Position numbers and translations under genes: made by a program. A DNA stretch of 64,000 nucleotides from positions 572,053 through 636,052 of the forward strand of contig CH002901.1 in assembly GCA_000149265.1 (NCBI GenBank). The letters run 5' to 3'. The number at the start of each line of letters is the position of its first letter. Positions within the stretch are counted from its first letter, which is position 1. Shown here piece by piece: positions 48,601 to 58,925 of the stretch. The DNA is from Ciona savignyi (lineage: Eukaryota; Chordata; Ascidiacea; Phlebobranchia; Cionidae). Below the pieces are notes generated by a model. It saw nothing but the letters and a program-made list of their open reading frames with translations, searched no databases and was not told where the DNA came from.

Positions 48601-51600
48601 AAAAGCAAGCCACATGGTAATCAGGAGCTGGAATAAAACACTCCAATATCTTTTTGCTGGATAAAACAAAGGGTATTTATACCAATAATAAATGTGTACA
48701 CTGTAACTGTAATGTATATACAAAAACATTAATATGTTTGCCACTTAAAAATGCAATAAACCAAATAAAACTATAACAAAAAGGTTCCATACCAACTCAA
48801 AGGATTAGGTTTATGTAACAGACTAATAAAAGGACTAATGAAGTATGGCAGGTGAATTGTTGAACAAACTCATGCTCAATACAATTCAAATAAAGCGTTT
48901 CTTTGCCACAGAGTAACTGTTCTAATTGCAATAAAATTCTTACACAAGTTAAAAGAAATAGCTTAAAGTAAATTTGCTGGAAGTACAACGACGAAGGTAG
49001 AAACAAACACATTTCTTGTTGCTTTAAATCTATGAGTGATATTACAATCAAACAGCCCACTATTAAAATGCCTTATGCTTTTCTTTAGTTAAGTTAAAAT
49101 AATGTTGTTTTGGCTATATGGTTGTCTGTATGTCTAGAGCAGGAGAATAGATCAAATAAAAGGTAAATTGACAATATTAAACATGTCGTTGCTAAGATAA
49201 TAAAATACAGAATAGAATTAAAATATTTCAAATTTATTTTCTGAGCCTTAGATTTTTGCAATACAGAAATTTATTGTATTCTTTATAATACCTAGCTGTT
49301 TGAATTGCTTTTAGTAACACTGTTTTTCTTGCTTCAAGATCATGTGTTAATCCAACAACCAAAAGACAATCCTTACATATTGAAATGCAAACATTTTCGT
49401 CTTGACTAAATATACCAGGTTGAGCCCGCTTTGCTTTTTGAAGAATTGGACCTGGGGCAGTTATCGACCACTTTGAAAACTGAGAGGCAAAGTCCTCAAG
49501 GACATCTTTACATTGATCTTTAAAGTGAGGCACTTCATCTTCCTCCATCTAAAATATGAATCAAACATAAGAAAGCACCATCAAAACTTTGGAAACATAA
49601 GTTCAAACACTAAACGATCAGTAATATTTTATATTGCGCTGTAGTAATGACTTTATTTAAAAACAGAAACCTCATGCTTTGAGCAAAATTGAAAATTTCT
49701 TTGTTTAAACTGAATTTTAACTTCAGCAACATCTTCAACTAAGCTACTCAACACCAAGCGATATTGTGGCCACCGTTGAATAAATTCTGCAATATCAGAA
49801 TCCTTTGCAGAGATGTTAACTTTTGGACACTTGTCAGGCCTGCAAAAAATGAAATCATAAAACAATAGAAAAACAAATAAAAGTTTCTGATGACAACCAA
49901 TTTAAAGTATAAGAAAAAAGAAGTTGATTGACTTCTCTCTACACATCAGAAAAAAAGAATATATTCTTCAAATAGATAGCCTTAAAAGAAGAAGTATAAA
50001 TTAACTAAGTAATGACTACTTATCTATTTATTGCCTTGGGACCTTATATCAAGTAAATTTTATAAATGTGTCTGGAGTAAATGTAGTTGTTTGGTGAAAT
50101 GCAGTATTTGCAGCACTAAAAATGAAACATTTCACACCAGTACTTAAGGAAGATGTATATTGTGGCGTCAAATCACCTTGCGCCCACTGTCTGGTTACCG
50201 GAGCTATTGCAGTGTGTTCCGCATGTTTCACACATTCTTTAATTTATTAGAACCCATTAAGTGTTATGTATGATTCCCACGTTCCTTTAATTTGGTAGAA
50301 GCCATTAATTCGCTGGGTTCAGGCAATGTGTTAAGTGCCTTGCCCAAGGACACAACCGACTCGCTAACAACCAGTTCAGAACCTGCAACCTTTCGGTTAA
50401 AAGGCTTCGCACTAAACCGCCAGACTAACCGGTTCCTTTTATTGGTATTTAACATTACAGCGTAGTCACCATAAATACTTAAAGGAATATAGATTTGTCA
50501 TTTAAATCCTAGTGAGGAAAGTGTTTTAAAAACTTGTTTAACAGTAATTGCCTAACCCTGCATATTAACTAAACATTGAGGGTATTTAAAAATCATCATG
50601 TGATTATTTGAACTAATGACAGATTTGTTTGTATTAACGTTCAGCAGATTGATCAAATATAATTTATGTTGGGTAAATATTGCATAGGCCTATTGCATAT
50701 ATATTGCACTTAGCTTGGTGATTTTTGTGTAAATAAAAACCTCGCGCCCATTGTCGGGAGCTATTGCAGTGTGTTGTATATAATAGACACTTCCTTCAAT
50801 TTGGTAGAACCCATTAATCCGCTGGGTTCAGGCAATGTCCGTAAAGTGCCTTGCCCAAGAAACACAACCGGCTAACCGGCCGGTTGGATAAAATCATGGG
50901 GCACAGATTTTATGCTTCTTCAATTGCATTTTTGTTTATTTAGTAACTAAAAATATTAGAATAATTCCCGCAGATTTTGTTAACATTTATATCGACTTTG
51001 CATTTTTTTAATTGAATGGTGTTTTTATAATTCAAATAAAATTAATATCATAATTAGGCAAGCGGAAAAAATGTACAAGTTCAGAAAACATTATATAAGA
51101 ATCAACACCACAGACCAGTGTTTCCCAACATGTTTTTGACACGTACTAATTCCAAACCAGCCAAAGTCTTTCGGACTCAAAGCGCAACAATTTTGGCCAC
51201 TTTACACAAGGCATTGTTAGTTGGTCACTTAGCATTCATTATTCAAAATATGAGTAAACAGGCCACAAAACAAACACAATGAAACAACACAGAACTTAAA
51301 AAAGGCAGTTTACTATTCCCACATTTACAACTTCAATGAAAACTTCGCAGTTTCGCCATTTAAGCAGTTTCGCCATTTAAAATTATGGTCTAAATTACCT
51401 GTTGTTTTGAGAAGGTGTGACTTTGTTACTTGGCGATGTAGAGAGATTGCAGTATGAGGTAGAGCTGTTCGATTGACTGGGGACATTATTGTTATGACTT
51501 GCTACAGATGTTGGAGAGTCATGTGGTGGTAGATTTTCTGCCTCTCTGATTCTAGTCACTAACTGTTTGACATCTGCAGTTTTGCCTGAAATGCGCACCC

Positions 51601-53135
51601 TGTTTCTTTTCCATGTTACTGTACAATTTGAACAGTCAGAGAGACTGCTTTGCTGGTTCTGGGGCAGTTTTTCGGGATCAAAGGATTCCTCAAATGAGAG
51701 ATACTTTTCGAAAAAATCTTCCAATTTTTTCCTTACTTCGTCTTCGCATGAATTGCTCTGCATTAAAAAAATATTTAAATAATTAACTCTCTTCTTTTTA
51801 GAAATCTTGTAAGTTCACCATAATCAATTAGCATAAATCTAGTAAAAAATAGTTGTGCAACAAACTGCAATAATAAGTAAACATAATGGATCTGTGTTAT
51901 TACTTTTCAAATTCACTGTAGAGTAAGGCAGTCAGATAACTGTGTGTGTATCGTCTCCTGCAGCAGTTATGGTATTATAAAGCCAAAGTTGAACAAGATA
52001 GTTGGTTAATTTGTGATTGTTTTACGTACATTACTTGGCAGAATGTCTGGCCAAAATAGCTTAATTGGTATGAGCGTCAACACTCTGTTTAGCCAGAAGC
52101 TGATATTCACTGGCTTTTTCACTGCACAACCTTTTTACTACCTGCAGACCATCACATTTTCTCTTTGCGCTAAATAGACATTATGGGGGAAGGCAGGACC
52201 ATTCAGATGGTTTTTAGAAATGATTTCTACACACTGATGATAAATTAAGTAATCTATATTTTAATCGCAAACATTTAAATAATTTTTTTCTGATAAAAAT
52301 ACCTAGTCACACATTATCATATTATATGTTTTACAAAATATTAACAGATTTCACATGACTTATCTCACACACAAAGCAAGGTAAAATTATTCAACACATG
52401 AGGCATACAAAAACGAAGTGAAAACCATGTCTTTAATTAATTTAAAAAAAAAATTATTTAGTGAGCAGATATTATTTGCTAATGACATTGCCCAAAACTA
52501 TTATAGATTTACCTGTAATAATAAATTAATAACATTTCTTAGTTAAGATCAGCAGTAAAGCTTACACCACACACTGGGTATCCTCATTTTTTGAAAACAA
52601 TTTTTTTAATTGTTTCTTATTTACTTCAAATTCTAAAAACGCCTTATAGGCAACAAAAATATTATGTTTGCGATAATCTTCGCGGCAATTTTCAAGTGTG
52701 ATGGGAAAATGCTGGTTTCACATGACCACGCCTTTCCCTACTACCATATTTACAGGGAATTAGACTACATATTATTTTGACTGGTAGCATTGGGAATGAA
52801 TTTTCTCTTAATCTAGTCCTAACAGCCATATTTTATATCTTTACGATACTGTACACGATACCAGCAAGAAACAGGTAGAAAATCTATGTTATCAATATAA
52901 AAAGTTGTACAAAACCGTTATCATGTTACAATGTTAACTGAAAATTTTTAGATCCACATACCTGTTTTGGTGTTACAATAACAATTCCACTAGATTCTGT
53001 ATTGGATATTGAATCGAGATCTGCAGTGTCTTGAATTGTGGATTTAAGTTCGGATAAATGATATGCATTCTCTTGAATAAAATTAGCAACAAATGGATCA
53101 CACTCGTAATTGATTTTACTACTTCCACCTCCCAT
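33667..53135 (-). CDS. PARP14-like mono-ADP-ribosyltransferase with KH-like, macro and WWE domains
   Basis: Exons in coding order: 52962-53135, 51399-51757, 49671-49839, 49292-49548, 48473-48656, 47721-47992, 46575-46746, 46233-46500, 45942-46155, 45145-45389, 44407-44451, 43857-43998, 43528-43666, 42957-43114 (into the gap), 42184-42421, 41619-41767, 40741-40781, 40462-40604, 39665-39919, 38953-39111, 38640-38749, 37155-37303, 36164-36344, 35513-35633, 34969-35108, 34261-34438, 33667-33944. Phases agree at every junction outside the gap and one faulty exon. Visible total ~1650 residues. It starts MGGGSSK, an N-myristoylation-like motif. The first half has repeating KH-like modules (F..DC......F..W.. 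then VVG). A macro domain follows (exons 40462-38953: GDITADM, VAVPTLGAGGIG), then WWE (VSWKWSFGG ... GRLKRV) and the PARP catalytic domain (LPPQWKDM; His in ELFHGTSQQ; Tyr in YGKGSYFAV; end YPTYLITF). Leu in place of the catalytic Glu fits mono-ADP-ribosylation. Exon 46233-46500 needs two 1-bp corrections. Role in innate immunity or stress is inferred from vertebrate PARP14. Confidence 0.9.
34482..34560 (+). repeat. SINE with large internal deletion
   Basis: The tRNA-like head (tccggcccgttggtctaacg ... gcgtcgcctttcaa) is joined directly to the 3' end (attcacggggataaagatga) and tail. About 200 bp of body are missing. Intron of the PARP14-like gene. Confidence 0.88.
35228..35376 (-). repeat. 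SINE, 3'-truncated
   Basis: Head half only, minus strand: 'caggcaatgtccgtaaagtg', 'gcgaccagtttcgaaattg' and 'ccactagactaatctgt'. Intron of the PARP14-like gene. Confidence 0.88.
36373..36646 (-). repeat. SINE, near full length
   Basis: Minus-strand copy with tail (aggatattcatgtttatcc on plus), conserved body and tRNA-like head (cgccagactaaccgggcc). Part of the head (the stretch with gaccagtttcg) is deleted. Confidence 0.9.
36725..36900 (+). repeat. SINE, old degenerate copy
   Basis: Recognised from 'ctggtcatttgtgtccttgggcaaagcc', 'taggttaatgggtct' and 'aatacaacacactgcaatagc', in the same order as intact plus-strand copies. Confidence 0.7.
37394..38459. mobile_element. hAT element, TIR CAGTGATGGCGAACCT, with perfect 8-bp TSD
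   Basis: Ends CAGTGATGGCGAACCTTTT and the complement of AGGTTCGCCATCACTG. The target duplication tgatagat at 37386-37393 and 38460-38467 is identical. Non-coding. It lies in the intron between exons 38640-38749 and 37155-37303 of the PARP14-like gene, and contains a second hAT element. Confidence 0.93.
37672..38101. mobile_element. hAT MITE, TIR CAGGGATGTCCAACCT, nested
   Basis: Ends CAGGGATGTCCAACCTTTT and GGACATCCCTG. Flanks atataagc (37664-37671) and acctaagc (38102-38109) match at 6 of 8 positions. Internal words 'gggccgcattgtcat' and 'gcgggccgcacaaaaatctc' recur in the copy at 44867-45120. Confidence 0.88.
39265..39470 (-). repeat. SINE, old degenerate copy
   Basis: Minus-strand order of diagnostic words: 'tcaggttgccgaagctaata', 'cagtgtgttgtgcat', 'tctgggttcagtcaattgcc'. 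Much diverged. Intron of the PARP14-like gene. Confidence 0.65.
40119..40382 (-). repeat. SINE, near full length
   Basis: Minus-strand copy from the tail (aggataggataagatata) to the head (ccgccagactaatcggtcg), slightly shortened in the middle. Confidence 0.9.
40917..41217 (+). repeat. SINE, full length
   Basis: The best plus-strand copy in the window. tRNA-like head with A-box-like 'ggttagtctggtggttaag' and B-box-like 'ggttgcaggtgccaaac', then the body (ctggtcgctagctagttgg), the conserved 3' part and a tcctatcctatccta tail. Confidence 0.94.
43115..43214. other. Assembly gap (100 N) inside the PARP14-like gene
   Basis: A run of exactly 100 N. It hides the 5' edge of the exon ending at 42957 and possibly more. 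The exon on the far side (43528-43666) ends in phase 1, so sequence inside the gap must restore frame. Confidence 0.99.
44024..44172 (+). repeat. SINE, 5'-truncated
   Basis: Starts within the body (agaacccagtagattaatgg) and runs to the 3' tail (aaacatgaataccctatcct). Intron of the PARP14-like gene. Confidence 0.9.
44867..45120. mobile_element. hAT MITE, same family as 37672-38101
   Basis: Ends CAGGGATGTCCAACCTTTT and GGACATCCCTG, with shared internal words (gcgggccgcacaaaaatctc). Flanks ctctagga and ggatagga share only 5 of 8 bases. An internal deletion makes it shorter than the other copy. Confidence 0.85.
46937..47493. mobile_element. Candidate piggyBac-like MITE
   Basis: Inverted ends CCCTTTAACTGCCGCC (46937) and the complement of GCGGCAGATAAAGGG (ending 47493) resemble piggyBac termini. 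Flanks ttta and taaa each differ from TTAA by one base. No transposase. Intron of the PARP14-like gene. Confidence 0.55.
50160..50436 (-). repeat. SINE with internal partial duplication
   Basis: Minus-strand copy from 'cttgcgcccactgtctgg' to the head 'ccgccagactaaccggttcc'. The 'cgttcctttaatttggtagaa' block occurs twice in variant form (50236-50258 and 50278-50305). Confidence 0.88.
50742..50888 (-). repeat. SINE, truncated at both ends
   Basis: Minus-strand body fragment: 'cgcccattgtcgggagctat', 'aatccgctgggttcaggcaa', ending in 'ggctaaccggccgg' with most of the tRNA head deleted. Confidence 0.88.
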
Positions 53136-56035
53136 GGTACTTCAACAGGTTTAACAAAAAATAAACGCAACCTTTTGTATATGCCGCAATAGCATCAATC
53201 AATGGATTTTTATAGCTGTGAACGGAATAACATCGCGAACGGAACTGTGATCACATGATCTCAATCCAACAGCTGATTAGGCAATTCAGCAAACAAGTAA
53301 GTCCATCAGTGCAATCAAAACAGGAGTTTTGCTAATGGGTATTCCCCACTAACGTAATTCATTTTTTACCAATCAAACTACGCACATTTGTTGTTGGCTT
53401 TGTATAGTCTTTATATTCAACATACAACAATCACCGTATTATCTTATAATAATGAAATTTTGATTTAAACCTGTTGGAAAATGTATACAGTGTGGCACAA
53501 ATTCACTTTTGGTTGTTATTGCATAAAATCATTCTCATTCATGACCAATAATAAATATTAAAAGAAGACATATATAGTAAAATATGGGTGTCTCCAAAAA
53601 TATCTGAAATACAAAATTTTTATTTTTAAAATTTATTAGTTATGGGTCCCATTTCAAAAAAATGAGACATGTTTTGTTTTTGCCAAAGGCTTGACAGGCA
53701 TGGCTTGTGGCTCCGGCATCTACCAAAGGGGTAATGGAATCGCAATGAAACTTTGTCATTTGTTACACAATATGGTCTAGACCCAGCTGCAGTGGAAGCC
53801 CGTCTTTGTTTATTGGATTGTTGCAGGTAGGCTGTAAAATCACAATACTTAAATTTACGCTCAACGGAAGACAATAATAAAACAAAAAAAGGTTTTTAAG
53901 CCGTAAAATGGTACAGTGTTAAATGGCCTTATTAAAAAAAAATTTGAATGATATAATCGGGGCTAGCTCTAAATTATGTGATACATTTTTTTGGGGTGCC
54001 GTAACGACTGTACTTGTGAAATGTACGGACAACCGACTATACGTGAAAGATACGGACAAAGTAGGCCTATCGGTTAACTCTTCTAATGCGGTATAACGCA
54101 TTTCAAAATTTCATGTCTAATCCAAAATTTGTAATATAACGATTGCATATATGTGTGGCAAACTGTATAAAACAGTACTGTATATAAAGATAGTTAAATT
54201 TGTTTTGTTCTACATTATTCAAAATGTAGAAGTAGGCCTATTGCCGTCTATAACATAAATATAACCTCCCAAGCACCATATAATATTAATATAAACTCGA
54301 AAATATAAATCTGGCGTAAGAACTAATTTTGAAATAAACACGAAATAAAGTAAATAAATATATTGGGATGTGTTCACGTATCCTGACGCTACTTGACTGA
54401 AAAGGCGAATTATTAAATGGTTTTAGAGTAAAAGCCGGTAGACTGGTATCAAACTTAAAGCCGATATAATGTATGTAAAAATTTCAGATAAAATCGAATA
54501 TTTTAAAATCATTGCATGACGACGTGTAAATCTTAAAAATCAAACAGAACGAATGCCGTTACTGATTTCCCACAGCTGTGTTTGCTCGGTATGCATAAAA
54601 ATAAAACGGGAATATGTAAATATTACTCTTTTTCGCCCGCTAACGGATAAAACCAGCAGAAAGGCTTTTACGCAGAACGAAAATTCCAACAGGACTATAC
54701 TCTTATAGAAGACCTTTCCGAGACGACACTACACTTTTTTAGAGGCGACACGCCACTTTTTTCAAGGCAACACGTCACTATTTTTTTTAAATTTTATTAA
54801 AAGATTTTGGTTCAGATTTCTCCTAACCTTTCAAGTGGACTTAACGTTAAATCTCAGCAATACTAAAGTTCTGGGTATGTTGACTGTGACCGGTAAATTG
54901 AGCGACTTAAATTCTGTAGCAACTTTTTGTTCTTTTTGTTTTTATAATGTGAAATCAATGTTAAGAAGCCTTAATCATCTATTTGTTTATGGCTGCCATC
55001 ATTCCATTTGGTGATGTAATAAACAGGTAATTCATCTCCATGGCACATTATTAAGACTGGACCATTCGATTATACGAGGTGTATGTGAGGCATGGCTGTT
55101 TTACTGCCAGATTTCAAGTATAATTAGAAAGTGTCATAATCTTTATATGTAGAATGGTGTGTGGTAAACCAGATTTTCCTCAAAAGCCCCAGGTGCACCT
55201 CTTTGGTAGAAGTTTATCATGCGGTATCTCTAATTACTACAAATGATCATGTAATAGTTCCCCTTTTCATACAATTGCTCAAACAGAAGTGGTAGCACTG
55301 TTTGGGTAGATGATATGCTCTTATTATAAATTACCCGATTCAGTCTTACAACAGTAGTTAAGATTGTTTAGCGCCATCCACCAATATCGGCAACAGCTGT
55401 TACTAATTGGCTGTCGATAATTTTACTCCTGGAAGTGAGTGTACGCGTCTCTTTTTCGTAGACAATTAATCACACAAACACTGGGAAGCAACTTGATGTA
55501 ATGGACAATAATGAAAATAAAGACATAAAAAACACAGTATTGGTGTTAACACAATTTTATTTGATGGTTGAAGTATAAAAAAAATGGAAAATACAAAAAC
55601 AGGAAGTAAAAAGAACAGCATTGCTGGAATGCTGGATATATTCAACTTTGACAAAAAGTTCATATGGATGAAGTAAAAAACAAAATAGAAAATATACAGA
55701 ATTGTACTATTACAATTTAACAAAAAATAACTATAACGAAAGTTTCTGCTTTGCGGCTTAAAAGTCACTAAATTGCCAATAATATTTTAGCCCTGATGCA
55801 TTGTTGAACTGTTGCTTTGATTAAGATAATGTAGTCTCTGTGGAATCATCTTCTTATTTGTCACAGCAAATCTATACAAATAACCAGAAAGCATCAACCA
55901 CCTGTGAACCAACACTATTTTTAAAACCCTTGTTGAGCGTATTCCATATTTTTCTGCATGCAGAAACGATTGGTTTGCCTAACTACCTTATCACCCTTAG
56001 TGTTACTTATTATTTAGTTTTTAGGAATCCATTGC
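53136..56035. other. Intergenic region upstream of the PARP14-like gene
   Basis: The promoter and any non-coding 5' exon of the PARP14-like gene should lie in the first few hundred bases. No other gene recognised. A 5' fragment of the tandem-unit repeat family lies at 53637-53790. Confidence 0.5.
53637..53790 (+). repeat. 5' fragment of the tandem-unit repeat family
   Basis: Begins 'gttatgggtcccatttc' like copy A, then 'gcttgacaggcatggc', 'catctaccaaaggggtaatg' and 'caatatggtctagac', i.e. the start of the element and part of the first unit. Confidence 0.8.
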
Positions 56036-56720
56036 TAGTAATTAAATACGACCAAACGGGCACAGCGTTTCATAACTCATATCAGGTTTAAAGTCAAACA
56101 ATGTACATAACTCAGTCGGTAAGAGTGTTGCATTTGTGGCCTCGATAAAGCCAATCAAGACGTCACCTATACACAGTAGTAAACTATGTGGTAGTAAAAC
56201 AATGGAAATGTCTTCATCATATACAACACATTGCAATAGCTTCGGCAATTGGAACTTGCAGACCATTTATCTCATAACCAGAATAAATGCTAATGTGCCA
56301 ATTTCTTAACACGGGATCAAATGATAATTGTATATAAATTTCTTCTAAGAAAATTGCTTAATTAACTTCGTTTACAAAACGATTAATACCGAATGCAACT
56401 AGAGAAGAATATCCAAACTGACAATAATTTCCTTTACTTGTTTTCAATTATTTCGAAACACGCGGAAATCACGTGGTATATGTTGTTTTCGGCATGCCTT
56501 GTGAAGAAGGAGAACTTCTGAGTCTCGAAGAAGGGGATATAACGAAAAAAGTCACCCTCCAACAAAATTTACTTTCGCACTTATAATGAAACCACTCTGA
56601 AAGTTAAATTGCATGTTTTTTTTGTGAAATATCCTGTTCTTTCTCTTGAATACATTGAAATTTGGTGATAGGCGTTTTGACACACTGGCAATTCGTTATG
56701 CTATATTGCGATAACTTATC
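56036..56720 (+). pseudogene. Degenerate upstream copy of the secreted-peptide locus
   Basis: This segment is a diverged duplicate of about 57270-58090: the same order of 'gcacagcgtttcata', 'aagagtgttgcatttgtggcc', 'cacgcggaaatcacg', then 'cttctgagtctcgaagaa', 'aaaagtcaccctcc' and 'aagttaaattgcat'. About 220 bp that in the other copy encode the signal peptide and the arginine-rich repeats are absent (break near 56510). The splice donor is lost (gtaagt became aaagtt). It cannot encode the peptide. Confidence 0.78.
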
Positions 56721-57269
56721 ACTAAAGCAACTAGATTAGGGTTATGTGAATATATAGCCGCTAATATATATAATGGCTACATATTATATACCGTATAAAT
56801 TTTGCGCTGAATTAGTCACGTGCACAAATCGAAGGAAATAAGAGATGCTATAAGAGAGAAAGATAAAAACAGTATTTCGGACCGCTCGCAAAAAGTGATT
56901 GGCAAATTGGGATATAGTTTTGCTGATTTGCAAACGAAAGCAATATAATGTTGATCGTCAAATATATTGCCGATTGTGACATAGTTATATCGATTTAACA
57001 TACTTAGTTGTCTGAACCTAAGTTTACGGATTGTTCTAATAGATAGGGGCCATCTTAAATACTCGTGTGATCATATATATTTCTTCAGTTTTTTGTTGTT
57101 GTTACCATACTGTATTACACATCATTCCATGCTGCTATTAATGAAATTGGCTATTATTCACACCGTATATGTGAAATAATAACTCTGATTTATTAATTGA
57201 GACAAAAACTATATGTACACTTACTAAGCACAAGCGCATTTATTTTTTAAATTTATTAAAAACAAATGT

Positions 57270-57788
57270 TAACTAGGAAATAAATACGACCCAAGAGGCA
57301 CAGCTTTTTATATCTTATATCAGGTTTAAAAGTGCACATAACTTAGTCGGTAAGAATGTTGCATTTGTGGCCTCGGTAAATCCAATCAAGACGTCACCTA
57401 TACACAGTAGTAAACTAGGTGAAAGTAAAAAGTGGAAATGTCTTCATGATATACAACACATTGCAATAGCTTCGGCAATTGGTACTTGCAGACGATTTAT
57501 CTAACAACCGCAATAAAAGCTGCAATGTTATTTTTTTAACACGGGATCAGATGATATTTGTATATAATTTTTTTCTTAGAAAATTGCTTAATTAAGTCAG
57601 TTTACAAAACGATTAATACCAAATGCAACTCGAGAAGAATATCCGAACCGACAATAATTTCCTTTACTTGTTTTTAATTATTTCGAAACACGCGGAAATT
57701 ACGTGCTATGTTGTTTTCGGTTGTAAAGAAGGAGTAGTGCTTTAAAGCTGGTTGTTTGATCAGGATAGCCACATCTAAGACAACAACA
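57270..57788 (+). promoter_or_regulatory. Duplicated upstream region of the secreted-peptide gene
   Basis: Homologous to 56036-56515 in the upstream copy. It contains a tRNA-SINE-like stretch (taagaatgttgcatttgtgg ... caacacattgcaatagcttc), so part of the putative promoter region descends from a SINE. Promoter function is inferred from position only. Confidence 0.45.
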
Positions 57789-58432
57789 ATGAATCAAAAG
57801 CTGGCAGTCATCGTTCTTCTCTTTGCGCTCTTTGTGTTCTCTAAGGCCTCTGTGTGGAGAGCTCGTCGACGAGACTGGAGTGCTCGTCGTCGAGACTTGA
57901 GCGCTCGTCGTCGAGACTACAGCCAAACTTCTGAGTCTCTAAGAAGACGATATAACAGAAGAAGTCACCCTTCCAACAAAATTTATTTTGGTACCTTTGA
58001 AGAAGCCACTTTGTAAGTTAAATTGCATATTTTTGTGAAATAGCCTGTTCTATCTCTTAAATGCGTTGAAATGTGGTGATAGGCGATTAGACACCCCGGC
58101 ATTTCGGTGTATGCTATATATTGCGATAACTCATCACTAATGCAACTAGATTATGAGTTATGTAAATATATAGCCGCTATAAAATGGCTACTACATATTA
58201 CAGTATATACCGTATATAACATTTGATTGGCCTTGTTTGTAACAGGTGTAAACGCATTCACAATTTAATTTATTGTAATCTTGCATTGCAAGGCATGGAA
58301 AGGAAACTAAACTTGTTTTTCAAGCGTGCGAGAGAATTTTTCATGTTTCACCGACGACCATAAAATAAATATAAAACCATTTATAAATATTCTTTGCATT
58401 ACAGCGATGATGAGGACGAAAATGACAATTAA
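57789..58432 (+). CDS. Small secreted arginine-rich repeat peptide precursor; candidate host-defence peptide
   Basis: Exon 1 57789-58012, exon 2 58405-58432 (GT...AG, phase kept), 83 residues; a 3'-UTR intron probably follows (AG|gtatgt at 58435) to an exon near 58864 with AATAAA at 58900. The N-terminus MNQKLAVIVLLFALFVFSKA is a clear signal peptide. Next come three heptad-like repeats, ARRRDWS, ARRRDLS and ARRRDYS, preceded by SVWR, then a Tyr/Arg segment (LRRRYNRR) and a neutral stretch. Exon 2 encodes an acidic tail DDEDENDN. In all ~15 Arg in the front half against ~8 acidic residues at the end. A signal peptide, a cationic core and an anionic tail form the architecture of known ascidian antimicrobial precursors. 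I do not recognise this peptide, and it has no cysteines. Alternatives: neuropeptide-like precursor, or a nucleic-acid or matrix-binding secreted protein. Confidence 0.8.
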
Positions 58433-58863
58433 AGGTATGTCTTCATCCTTGTCTTAAACATTTTGTTGTTCTTAGAATATCTAGATATGCTTCATATAAG
58501 TATTTATTTTTTAGCGTTCGTTTAAATACTATTCTTGCTAATATTGCGCAATTTTTATCCACATCTATAACATCCAATGTAAAATGGCAACCAATAAAGA
58601 TAACTAGATAGCTTCGGCAAACAAATGTGATTGAATTTAGCCCAGTAATTCACTGATGCTACAGGCCCACCCGACTCGTTATAGAAATAAGTAGCCTCAC
58701 TCTATTCTTTTAAGGGAATATGACTACGTATATTTGATGAGATGGATCAGTCGGTTATGTCGAAAGTCGAATTGGCCAATTCAATTAAATATCTTAATTT
58801 TTTCGATGCTCTTTACACAGCTTTGGAAACTTTAAAATGTAACGTGAAAATTTTATATTGCAG

Positions 58864-58925
58864 GTTCATGAACAAGAAAATATCTTAATTGGTTACAAAA
58901 ATAAATAAATAATTGTATTTTGTTG
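58864..58925 (+). other. Probable 3'-UTR exon and polyadenylation signal of the secreted-peptide gene
   Basis: An acceptor (tattgcag) precedes 58864 and an AATAAA hexamer lies at 58900-58905. The donor just after the stop codon (58435) makes this a likely non-coding last exon. Inferred from sites only. Confidence 0.55.
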
